Shown: piece by piece, positions 14,497 through 21,364 of the stretch | How the letters are laid out: each line of letters begins with the position of its first letter | How positions within the stretch are numbered: position 1 is the first letter of the stretch | Source of the DNA: Oleispira sp963933055 | GTDB taxonomy: Bacteria > Pseudomonadota > Gammaproteobacteria > Pseudomonadales > Oceanobacteraceae | NCBI GenBank assembly: GCA_963933055.1 | Contig: CAWVSY010000059.1 | Span: 1 to 21,364 of the forward strand | Length of the DNA: 21,364 nucleotides | Reading direction: 5' to 3' | Position numbers and translations under genes: made by a program | The notes under the pieces: generated by a model | The model's input: the letters and a program-made list of their open reading frames with translations, nothing else | What the model was told of the DNA's origin: nothing | The model's database searches: none

Positions 14497-14616
14497 GATA
14501 TCCCTTGGTGAAAATTAAGCTGCTTCGATGCCTTTCTCAAAGGCTAGCATTGGCAAACAATTGCTGTATCATCGCTTGCAAAAATAAAAAGAAAAATTAC
14601 CTCACCGGGGATTCCA

Positions 14617-15627
14617 ATGTACCAAAGTATTCGCGCACTTCTCGTGGCCGCTATTCTAATCACTATGACGGGCTGTAGTTCAATTTATCGAACAACGGGT
14701 TGGTTTGCTTACGACTATTCCGAAAGCTATGCCATGCCTTACGTTATGAAAACGGACGATACTGACATGGGCTGCGCGATGAGCGAAGCTATGACGCCAA
14801 TGCTGCTGTCTTTCAGCGAATTAACGTGGTCGCCAGATCGTCTTGCAACCACTATGTACATGCAAGCCGGAGCGTGTGCAGAAGCCAAAGCCAATGAAGA
14901 AGGCCTTACCTATTTACGCGCTTATAAAGCACAAAATATTGCCGAAGCAAAAGATGCGCGTATTCGTCAGAAGCGTTTATTTGCGTTAGCCGCCAATCGT
15001 CAATACAAGGGTTATAAGCATCTTGTATCCGAATTTGGTGAGCCAGGTGAAACCTGTCCAGATATGGATGAAGATGAAGAGTTTTTCTGGATGCTTGGTT
15101 TGGTCAGTGGCTTGCAAGCCGTTATGAGTGATGTGCGTGGGCAAGGTGAAGTGGGTGTACCAAAAGATATTGCTATGAAATCTGTGCGTGGAAGTCAGTG
15201 TCTTGATGCTAAGCGCTGGTGGGGTGTGCCAAAAGCAATGCAAGCGGCAGTCTGGACGATGATGCCTGAAAATGCGCCAGAAGGTGTTGATCCTTGGCAA
15301 GAACTTGTCGTGGCCAGTGAGATGGGTGGAGAAGTGGGTGTTCGATTAGCGCAAGCGATGGAAGTAGTTGTTGCTGATGGCTCAGGAAATCAAGAGCGTT
15401 TACGTGATGCCATTCGTCGTCATGCACAATCAATCAAAACAACATCCCCAAATAAAGATTATCAAATGTTAGACACGGTTGCGACTCAGCAAATTCTAGC
15501 GGTTTCCGATCGTTTGTGGACGGAAGCAACGGGCAGTCGAACGCCTATTGGTGGCTTAGGAACGTTCTGGGACGATAAGTCTCCAGCTGAAGAAGCACTT
15601 GATATTGATGATTTGTTAGAGGATTAA
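14617..15627 (+). CDS. TatT-like lipoprotein of a TRAP transporter (T component)
   Basis: A 336-residue lipoprotein: hydrophobic signal sequence with lipobox TMTGC and lipidated Cys20, followed by Ser-Ser, so outer-membrane sorting is plausible. The mature protein is largely helical, as expected for the TatT family of TPR-like lipoproteins first described in Treponema pallidum, where they accompany a periplasmic solute-binding protein and TRAP permease. Four further cysteines (53, 87, 147, 195) could make two disulfides. The region FFWMLGLVSGLQAVMSD (156-172) and the RWWGVPKAMQAAVWTMMP stretch (200-217) fit the helical core. GGGGAT precedes the ATG. It begins a three-gene run: the solute-binding gene starts four bases after its stop. 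The family call rests mainly on context and fold, less on motif identity. Confidence 0.68.
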   Translation: MYQSIRALLVAAILITMTGCSSIYRTTGWFAYDYSESYAMPYVMKTDDTDMGCAMSEAMTPMLLSFSELTWSPDRLATTMYMQAGACAEAKANEEGLTYLRAYKAQNIAEAKDARIRQKRLFALAANRQYKGYKHLVSEFGEPGETCPDMDEDEEFFWMLGLVSGLQAVMSDVRGQGEVGVPKDIAMKSVRGSQCLDAKRWWGVPKAMQAAVWTMMPENAPEGVDPWQELVVASEMGGEVGVRLAQAMEVVVADGSGNQERLRDAIRRHAQSIKTTSPNKDYQMLDTVATQQILAVSDRLWTEATGSRTPIGGLGTFWDDKSPAEEALDIDDLLED

Positions 15628-15631
15628 TAGA

Positions 15632-16651
15632 ATGCGTTCATTACGATTATTGAGCTTGTTAGTACCGGCGCTATTGCTGTCTTCGGTTTCATTTGCACAA
15701 GCACCGCTTAAGCAATTACCCAAATTAAGTATCTGTGTTTTTGATCCATTAGGAGCCAATGGCACATTATTTAATACCATGAAAGATTATCGTGCCGTCG
15801 CTTTTGAATGGGGCGCTGATTTAGAGCCGCGCGCTTACACTGACGAAAAAATTGCAATTGATGATTTTAAAGCAGGTCAATGCGATGCTGCTTTAGTAAC
15901 AGGGGCCCGTGCGCGACCTTTCAATAAATTCGCTGCGACGATTGAAGCGATTGGGGCCATCCCTGATGAGCAAATGTTACGTTCATTGCTCGCCACAATT
16001 TCAGGCCCAAAAGCGGCTAAATATATGAAAGAGGGGCAATATGAAGTAGCGGGTATTATGCCTGCTGGCCCGATTTATTTATTCACTCGCGATAAAACGA
16101 TTGATACGGTTGAAGAGCTGTCGGGCAAGCGCATTGCAACGATTGATTATGACGAGCCGTCTATTTTTTTAGTAAACCACATTGGGGCATCGATGGTCCC
16201 GTCTAATTCAGCGAATTTTTCGGGTAAATTTAACAATGGCAGTGTTGATCTTGCTTATGCACCAGCGGTCGCTTATAAGCCGTTAGAGCTTTATAAAGGC
16301 TTGCAAGATAATGGCGGCATATTGCGCTTTATTTTGGCCTATATGGATTTTCAAATTTTAATTCGAAGTGATAAATTTCCTGAAGGTTTTGGACAAAAAT
16401 CTCGTACGACGGTGGCCAGTTATTTTGATCGTGTGAATGAGTTTGTAGAAAAAGAAACTCAATCCATTGATCCTAAGTATTGGTTAGAATTGTCGGATGT
16501 GAATAAGCAGAAATATAATGAGATGCTGCGTGATGTCCGTATTCAATTACGTGATCAAGGGATTTATGATGGAAAAATGCTGAAGCTGATGCGTAAGCTG
16601 CGCTGTAAAACAAATCCTGCGGCAGCTGAGTGTAGTGAAAAACTCGAATAA
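15632..16651 (+). CDS. Periplasmic solute-binding protein of a TRAP transporter (DctP-like, DUF6091 type)
   Basis: A 339-residue exported protein with a signal peptide at about 1-22 (cleavage SFA/QAP). It has the two-lobe pattern of TRAP substrate-binding proteins: an N-terminal lobe beginning with the strand KLSICVFDPLGANG (31-44), a DDFKAGQCDAALVTG block (77-91), a VEELSGKRIATIDYD segment at the start of the second lobe, and a long helical C-terminus. Cysteines at 35 and 84 and two near the C-terminus may pair. It starts four bases after the lipoprotein gene, with GAGGA in the end of that gene as ribosome binding site, so the two are co-translated. The substrate is unknown; most TRAP systems take organic acids. 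Confidence 0.78.
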   Translation: MRSLRLLSLLVPALLLSSVSFAQAPLKQLPKLSICVFDPLGANGTLFNTMKDYRAVAFEWGADLEPRAYTDEKIAIDDFKAGQCDAALVTGARARPFNKFAATIEAIGAIPDEQMLRSLLATISGPKAAKYMKEGQYEVAGIMPAGPIYLFTRDKTIDTVEELSGKRIATIDYDEPSIFLVNHIGASMVPSNSANFSGKFNNGSVDLAYAPAVAYKPLELYKGLQDNGGILRFILAYMDFQILIRSDKFPEGFGQKSRTTVASYFDRVNEFVEKETQSIDPKYWLELSDVNKQKYNEMLRDVRIQLRDQGIYDGKMLKLMRKLRCKTNPAAAECSEKLE

Positions 16652-16664
16652 GATTTGCTGATTG

Positions 16665-16688
16665 TAGGGGGTAAGCTTTTGCTCCCTA
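16665..16688 (+). other. Intercistronic hairpin between solute-binding protein and permease
   Basis: TAGGGGG (16665-16671) pairs with CTCCCTA (16682-16688), with one G-T wobble and a ten-base loop, just after the solute-binding stop codon. No T-run follows. It could stabilise the upstream message and so raise binding protein over permease. Confidence 0.4.
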
Positions 16689-16777
16689 ATAGAAAACCAA
16701 TAATAAATATAAAAAAATTCGCGAAATAACGAAACATTCGCACCATGCCGAAGCATATCAAAATATAGGTAATTAAC

Positions 16778-18901
16778 ATGTTCCAGACCCTTCGCCTAGC
16801 GAATCGCACTGGCTTTGAATGGCTGGCCGCTATGCCTGCTTTTTTAGTATTAATCTTTGTTATTTTATTAAATACCAGTCATGCGACTCATGCTCAGTTA
16901 TTAAAGCTGGGTGAGAATGTTTGGGATGGATATTTTCAGTTACGCTCTGATCCTGTGGCCCCTGTGTGTGACCTCAATGCTGATATTGATTCTCAGCTAG
17001 CCGTTTTAATTGCTGAATCTGCAGTGGTAGCGGAAGAAGATGAATGGGATTTATTTGATGAAGACCCTGAGCCTATTGATGAAAATGTTTTACGCCAATC
17101 GCTAGCCAATGCACATGCTGTTTGTGAAACCAAACATCAAACATATACCAATACGGTTGATCGAATTACACCTGCGGTTAGAGCTTTTAGAGCGGTTGAA
17201 TTATCCGTTTCAGATTTTGGTGAATTCGGCTTGCACGCTCAACGTATTATGCTCGCGATACTGGTATTGATTTGTGGTATGACTGCGTTGTTTCGTCGTC
17301 ACCATATTGCTTTACGTCCGATGGAAACAGTAATGGATTATCGCGTTGCTTCTTTTGCACAGATGATCGCCAGCGGTATTCTATTTTATTCCGTTTATAG
17401 CTTTAAAAATGTGGTGTTCAACGCAGGTGTTGAAGTGACCGTTGAGCACGGTTTTTTGCATTATCTTTGGATTGTTGGTTTTGGTGCTGTGCTGCTATTA
17501 AGTATGTATCAATTTGTTGTGATTCCAAAAGATGCTAAACCTGGTGGGAGTTTTATGAAGGCGCAGTTGGCTGTGCCTCTGTACGCGACCATGTGTATTA
17601 TTTCTGGCAGTTATTTTATTTTTAACGGTCATGCTGCGGGTATTGGCATTTATCTGAATCAGATGATGGAGTTATCACAGCTGTTTTTGAATGTGGGTTT
17701 GTATGTGTGGATTGGTATGTTGGTGAAGCGTACTAAATTGGCACAAGCGGTCTTTAATATTTTTCGCCCTTGGAATATGCCGCCTGAAATGCTGGCGGTT
17801 GTCGTTGTTGTTATTGCCGCTTTGCCCACCGCTTATACAGGAGCGTCGGGTATTTTTGTGATTGCTATTGGTGGGTTAATTTATAATGAATTACGTCGCG
17901 CTGGTGCCCGCCGTCAGCTTGCGTTAGCGGCCACGGCAATGTCAGGCAGTATGGGGGTTGTTTTGCGTCCGTGCCTATTGGTAGTGATTATTGCGGCTTT
18001 AAATAAAGAAGTCACAACCGATCAATTATTTGGCTGGGGATTGAATGTCTTTTTATTAACCGCAGCACTTTTTGCGGCTATTGCCATGCTAACCAAGCAA
18101 GGTACGATCAGCATTGAGAAAGCCTCAGTCGCTTGGCCAGAAACTAAAGAAGCCTTATGGAAGTTAGTGCCTTACGCCATTGTTATTGGTTTAACGCTGG
18201 CTTTTTATGCAATCTTTTTAAATGCATATTTGGATGAGTTCTCGGCGCCTTTTATTCTTCCGGTTATGTTGTTAGTCGTCTTAATTTACGAACGCCTTGG
18301 CCAAGAGAAAATGGGACGTGCGCAAATGAATATAGATCATATTGAAAATCGCTTAGAGGAATCTTGGAAAGATTTAAAAGAAGGTAATGATTCTATAGAA
18401 AAAACCTTGCGTGAAGCGACCACAGAAACAACGGGTCATATTGGTGCTCTATTAATGCTGATGGGATTGTCAGTGAGTATTGGTGGAGTGGTCGAGCGTT
18501 CGCATTTGATGGATCTCGTGCCAGGAAGTTTTGAGTCAGTTTGGCTAGCAATGGGGTTATTGGTATTGATTTTGGTCGTCATTGGAATGGTGATGGATCC
18601 CTACGGTGCGGTGATTTTAGTGAGTGCAACCATTGCCTCTATTGCCTATGACAGTGGTATTGATCCTGTGCATTTTTGGATGGTCACCTTAGTCGCCTTT
18701 GAGCTGGGTTATTTAAGTCCACCTGTGGCTTTGAACCATTTGCTCACCCGGCAAGTGGTTGGAGAAAGGGAAGTGGCGTTGGCATCACAGGAAGGGCATA
18801 ACTTTTGGTATCGCTATGAGAAATTTTTATTACCGCTTACGGTGATGGGTATCGCATTAATCATCGTAGCCTTCTTGCCTCTGGCTATTGGATATAATTA
18901 A
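16778..18901 (+). CDS. TRAP transporter permease, fused small (Q) and large (M) subunits
   Basis: A 707-residue inner-membrane protein. The C-terminal part, from about 285 on, has the length and motifs of the DctM large permease: TGASGIFVIAIGGLIYNEL (354-372) and GIDPVHFWMV...LGYLSPPVALNHL (627-655), the second matching the DctM signature GIDPVHF...TPPVG. The N-terminal part (1-280) has about five hydrophobic segments (16-32, 156-171, 190-208, 228-248, 264-283) and would supply the small Q subunit. Two insertions stand out: a periplasmic loop of about 120 residues after the first segment, with an acidic stretch (86-103) and cysteines 64 and 116, and a charged helical cytoplasmic segment (506-550). 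AGGT lies about eight bases before the ATG. It follows its binding protein by 126 bases. Confidence 0.82.
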   Translation: MFQTLRLANRTGFEWLAAMPAFLVLIFVILLNTSHATHAQLLKLGENVWDGYFQLRSDPVAPVCDLNADIDSQLAVLIAESAVVAEEDEWDLFDEDPEPIDENVLRQSLANAHAVCETKHQTYTNTVDRITPAVRAFRAVELSVSDFGEFGLHAQRIMLAILVLICGMTALFRRHHIALRPMETVMDYRVASFAQMIASGILFYSVYSFKNVVFNAGVEVTVEHGFLHYLWIVGFGAVLLLSMYQFVVIPKDAKPGGSFMKAQLAVPLYATMCIISGSYFIFNGHAAGIGIYLNQMMELSQLFLNVGLYVWIGMLVKRTKLAQAVFNIFRPWNMPPEMLAVVVVVIAALPTAYTGASGIFVIAIGGLIYNELRRAGARRQLALAATAMSGSMGVVLRPCLLVVIIAALNKEVTTDQLFGWGLNVFLLTAALFAAIAMLTKQGTISIEKASVAWPETKEALWKLVPYAIVIGLTLAFYAIFLNAYLDEFSAPFILPVMLLVVLIYERLGQEKMGRAQMNIDHIENRLEESWKDLKEGNDSIEKTLREATTETTGHIGALLMLMGLSVSIGGVVERSHLMDLVPGSFESVWLAMGLLVLILVVIGMVMDPYGAVILVSATIASIAYDSGIDPVHFWMVTLVAFELGYLSPPVALNHLLTRQVVGEREVALASQEGHNFWYRYEKFLLPLTVMGIALIIVAFLPLAIGYN

Positions 18902-18905
18902 TCGG

Positions 18906-18935
18906 CTTCTTAATTTATAGACTTCTTAATTTATA
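18906..18935. repeat. Short tandem duplication after the permease gene
   Basis: CTTCTTAATTTATA occurs twice (18906-18919 and 18922-18935), separated by GA, giving a 16-base unit. Probably a replication-slippage duplication just past the stop codon. Confidence 0.75.
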
Positions 18936-18941
18936 AAAATA

Positions 18942-18997
18942 AAAAAGCCGCTGTTATTGCTCTTGATATTTGAGCAGTGGCAGCGGCTTTTCTTTTT
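18942..18997. terminator. Bidirectional rho-independent terminator
   Basis: AAAAAGCCGCTG and CAGCGGCTTTT form the stem, with an inner TGCTC/GAGCA extension. A-run and T-run flank it, so it closes both the TRAP operon (plus) and the thiolase gene (minus). Confidence 0.93.
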
Positions 18998-19025
18998 CAG
19001 GTGCTACTAACGATTATGAATAGGA

Positions 19026-20213
19026 TTAAACCAATTCAATCGCGATAGCCGTCGCTTCACCGCCGCCAATACAAAGTGCTGCAACCCCTTTTTTGCCACC
19101 CGTATTTTTAAGCGCATTGATGAGAGTAACGATTAAACGAGACCCGGTAGAACCTACTGGGTGACCTTGTGCACAAGCACCACCGTAGATGTTTACTTTT
19201 TCAATGTCTAAGACAAGATCGCGAATCGGCATCATCGCAACCATCGCGAAGGCTTCGTTGATTTCGAACAAATCAACATCTTCTTTAGCCCAACCCGCTT
19301 TAGCTAAAACTTTTTCGATGGCACCACAAGGAGCAATGGTGAATTCAGAAGGGTGCTGAGACTGAGTGCTGTGTGCAACGATGCGAGCCAAAGGCGTAGC
19401 GCCTTTTTCTTCAGCTGTACTTTCACGCATCAAAACTAAGGCAGAAGCGCCGTCAGAGATTGAAGAAGCGTTAGCCGCGGTAATCGTACCGTCTTTTGCA
19501 AAAGCTGGGCGTAAAGAAGGAATTTTTTCGATGTTGGCGTTGAATGGCTGCTCGTCATTCTCAACAATGGTTTCGCCTTTGCGAGACTTAACCGTCACGG
19601 GAACGATTTCAGCGTTATTCAAACCACCTTCAATCGCGGCTTTAGCGCGCGTTAAAGACATGATGGCGTAATCATCCATCTCTTCGCGGGTATAGCCTTT
19701 CTGAGTGGCCACGTCTTGAGCGAAAGAGCCCATTAAACGACCTGTTTCAGCATCCTGAAGACCATCTAGAAACATGTGATCTTCAGGTGCTTTACCCGCG
19801 CCCATGCGTAAACCGGTACGCACACCTTCAAGAATATAAGGCGCGTTAGACATAGATTCCATACCGCCAGCGACGGCGATATTAACAGAGCCCGCTTTAA
19901 TCGCATCATGTGCAAACATGGTGGCTTTCATACCAGAACCACAAAGCTTGTTGATGGTGGTAGCGCCAGTAGCGTCTTCAAGGCCCGCTTTACGCATCGC
20001 TTGACGAGCTGGACCTTGTTTAAGGCCAGCAGGTAAAACGTTACCCATAACTACTTCTTCAACATCAGAGGCGTTGATGCCTGCGCGAGACACGGCTTCT
20101 TTGATGGCGATTGCACCAAGGTCAGTTGCACTAACTGAGCTCAAGCTGCCATTGAAGCCACCCATTGGAGTACGTGCTGCACCTACGATTACTACGTTAT
20201 CTTGCTTAGCCAT
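19026..20213 (-). CDS. Acetyl-CoA C-acetyltransferase (thiolase)
   Basis: A 395-residue thiolase that condenses two acetyl-CoA or cleaves acetoacetyl-CoA. Catalytic residues are Cys91 in NKLCGSGMKA, His351 in GGACAQGHPVGSTGSR, and Cys381 in CIGGGEATA; the NEAFA motif lies at 319-323 and GGMESMSN at 116-123. The length is standard for the biosynthetic/acetoacetyl-CoA class, which favours this over long-chain FadA-type thiolases. AAGGA lies seven bases before the ATG. It is alone on its strand, with no reductase or polyhydroxyalkanoate synthase next to it; the FabG-like dehydrogenase is 16 kb away. It could act in butyrate, leucine or acetoacetate breakdown or polyhydroxybutyrate supply; the sequence does not decide. 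Confidence 0.93.
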   Translation of the reverse strand: MAKQDNVVIVGAARTPMGGFNGSLSSVSATDLGAIAIKEAVSRAGINASDVEEVVMGNVLPAGLKQGPARQAMRKAGLEDATGATTINKLCGSGMKATMFAHDAIKAGSVNIAVAGGMESMSNAPYILEGVRTGLRMGAGKAPEDHMFLDGLQDAETGRLMGSFAQDVATQKGYTREEMDDYAIMSLTRAKAAIEGGLNNAEIVPVTVKSRKGETIVENDEQPFNANIEKIPSLRPAFAKDGTITAANASSISDGASALVLMRESTAEEKGATPLARIVAHSTQSQHPSEFTIAPCGAIEKVLAKAGWAKEDVDLFEINEAFAMVAMMPIRDLVLDIEKVNIYGGACAQGHPVGSTGSRLIVTLINALKNTGGKKGVAALCIGGGEATAIAIELV

Positions 20214-20555
20214 TTCTATTTCCTTAAGCGGATGATTTAAATGAAGATAAAATTTAGATGGCTATTGTATGCGATATAACAGGATTGGTGTAGTCACTCC
20301 AATATTGGATAAATCTTGATCATACGGGCAGCTAACCTATGCAATGATCACTTATTAAACATAAAGTTCAGTAATTAACGGTCTTAGTTACGTATTGACA
20401 CAAAAACGGGTGTAATAAAATTCTCGAATCATACTAAAGAGTGATGAGCTTGATGACATAGGCGTTTATAGTCGTGTTATCTATATTAGGGGTAGGTATT
20501 AATAACCTATCTTTGATTGCGAACAATAATCATAACAAAAGTAGCAGGTAGACCT
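20214..20555. other. Divergent intergenic region between thiolase and lipase genes
   Basis: The 342-base spacer must contain the promoters of both genes. For the lipase, TTGACA (20395-20400) and TAAAAT (20416-20421) form a possible sigma-70 pair with a short 15-base spacer. Nearer the lipase start, GGTAGGT and ACCTATC around seven bases (about 20494-20514) make a small hairpin or operator. No ORF or RNA gene is apparent. Confidence 0.4.
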
Positions 20556-21364
20556 ATGGTGAAGAAGACCCTCCTTAGTCTCGCAATTGCAGCGAGTACT
20601 GCGGGATTAACCGCATGTAATATCAGTAGCACGGCCGATAGTAATAAAGTCGACCCGACTGCAGTAATAGCTGGTCAGGCAGGACAAACTCCTGCTGTTT
20701 TTGCTCCTATATTTAATCCAGCCGGTGCTCAGCTTCCACTAGCCACTGATTTTTTATTCGGTTTTCCTAAAAATGATGATGGTACTACTCCTACGTATCC
20801 TACTGATGCTGATGGCACACTTTACAATGCTGGTGCTTATAAAATTGATAGTAGTGGCGATCGTATTGCTTTAATTGCACCTGGGGAAAAAGGTTATAAC
20901 CCAGTATTAAACGCCCTTAACGAGATGGATGGCGTTTCAATCAATGCTGAACTTGATATTCCTGTTACGCGCGCGATTGATGAATCAACAATTATTCCTG
21001 GTGTTAATGTAATTCTTGTTCCACTTAATTACGATGACCCTATTACTGGAGGTTTGATCTCTGGTCAAAGTCCTTTTAAAACTGAATTTACTGACTTTAC
21101 AGTTTCAAGCGTAAAATATGCAACCTTAGAGACTGAGGCTGATAAATACGCATTACGCATTAATCTAACAAAACCTTTAGCATCTGCTACACGCTATTTA
21201 GTTATTATTTCTAATAATGGTGCTCAGCAAATTACTGATCTTAATGGCGATGTTATGACAATGCCTGGTCAGTATGCAGCGCTCGCAGGAACTGATGATT
21301 TATTATCGGAAGCATTATTACCAGCTCGTGGTTTAGTTCAAGGTTGGAGCGCCAGTGCGAAAGG
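20556..21364 (+). CDS. Lipoprotein resembling VolA/Pla-1 family surface lipases, cut by the window end
   Basis: The frame opens at ATG 20556 and stays open to the last base, giving the first 269 residues. A lipoprotein signal is clear: MVKKTLLSL, hydrophobic stretch, lipobox LTAC with lipidated Cys21. Beyond a Ser/Asp/Thr-rich linker, the region with LPLATDFLFG (about 60-69), DADGTLYNAG and NPVLNALNEMDGVSIN resembles the N-terminal domain of the VolA/Pla-1/cef family of surface-exposed lipases/phospholipases, which release fatty acids from external lipids. The catalytic Ser of these enzymes lies further downstream and is outside the window, so activity cannot be confirmed. AGG lies about ten bases before the ATG. 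The gene is divergent from the thiolase gene. Confidence 0.68.
   Translation, partial: MVKKTLLSLAIAASTAGLTACNISSTADSNKVDPTAVIAGQAGQTPAVFAPIFNPAGAQLPLATDFLFGFPKNDDGTTPTYPTDADGTLYNAGAYKIDSSGDRIALIAPGEKGYNPVLNALNEMDGVSINAELDIPVTRAIDESTIIPGVNVILVPLNYDDPITGGLISGQSPFKTEFTDFTVSSVKYATLETEADKYALRINLTKPLASATRYLVIISNNGAQQITDLNGDVMTMPGQYAALAGTDDLLSEALLPARGLVQGWSASAK

Overview
This window is chromosomal DNA from a gammaproteobacterium, most likely a marine member of the Oceanospirillales close to Oleispira. The strongest clue is GroEL, which from memory is nearly identical to the cold-adapted Cpn60 of Oleispira antarctica. The moderately AT-rich composition, the envelope lipoproteins and the TRAP transporter fit a marine heterotroph. 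I see no insertion sequence, phage gene, CRISPR array, rRNA or tRNA. The layout looks like core genome with some lineage-specific pieces.

Left third (1-6260): the edge of a divergent minus-strand gene (possibly panE), then yajQ. Next, read leftwards, come an AmpG-family permease overlapping an alkyltransferase-like DNA repair gene, an intergenic palindromic repeat, and a FabG-like short-chain dehydrogenase. Facing right are fxsA and groES-groEL. Both fxsA and groES carry sequences resembling sigma-32 heat-shock promoters, so this looks like a small heat-shock locus. A terminator-like hairpin lies inside the predicted groES leader, and two hairpins close the groEL transcript.

Middle (6260-13710): a 19-codon leader ORF with a good ribosome binding site runs into a large MalT-type LuxR regulator, followed by a response regulator with an unrecognised output region. 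Leftward genes are a LysR regulator, a hot-dog thioesterase and a short CbiX/SirB-type chelatase. A 390-base spacer with operator-like palindromes precedes a small gene of unknown function, which converges on a small secreted protein gene through a shared terminator.

Right third (13710-21364): a DUF2147 periplasmic protein, then a three-gene operon (lipoprotein, solute-binding protein, fused Q/M permease) that looks like a TRAP transporter with a TatT-like lipoprotein component. After a shared bidirectional terminator comes an acetyl-CoA acetyltransferase on the minus strand. The last gene, truncated by the window end, is the N-terminal part of a lipoprotein resembling the VolA/Pla-1 surface lipases. 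Thioesterase, thiolase, dehydrogenase and lipase point to fatty-acid/lipid use, but they are not in one operon.

The points most worth a second look are the leader ORF in front of the MalT-type regulator, the paired heat-shock promoters with a hairpin in the groES leader, the TatT-type TRAP operon with its unusual permease insertions, and the orphan response regulator.
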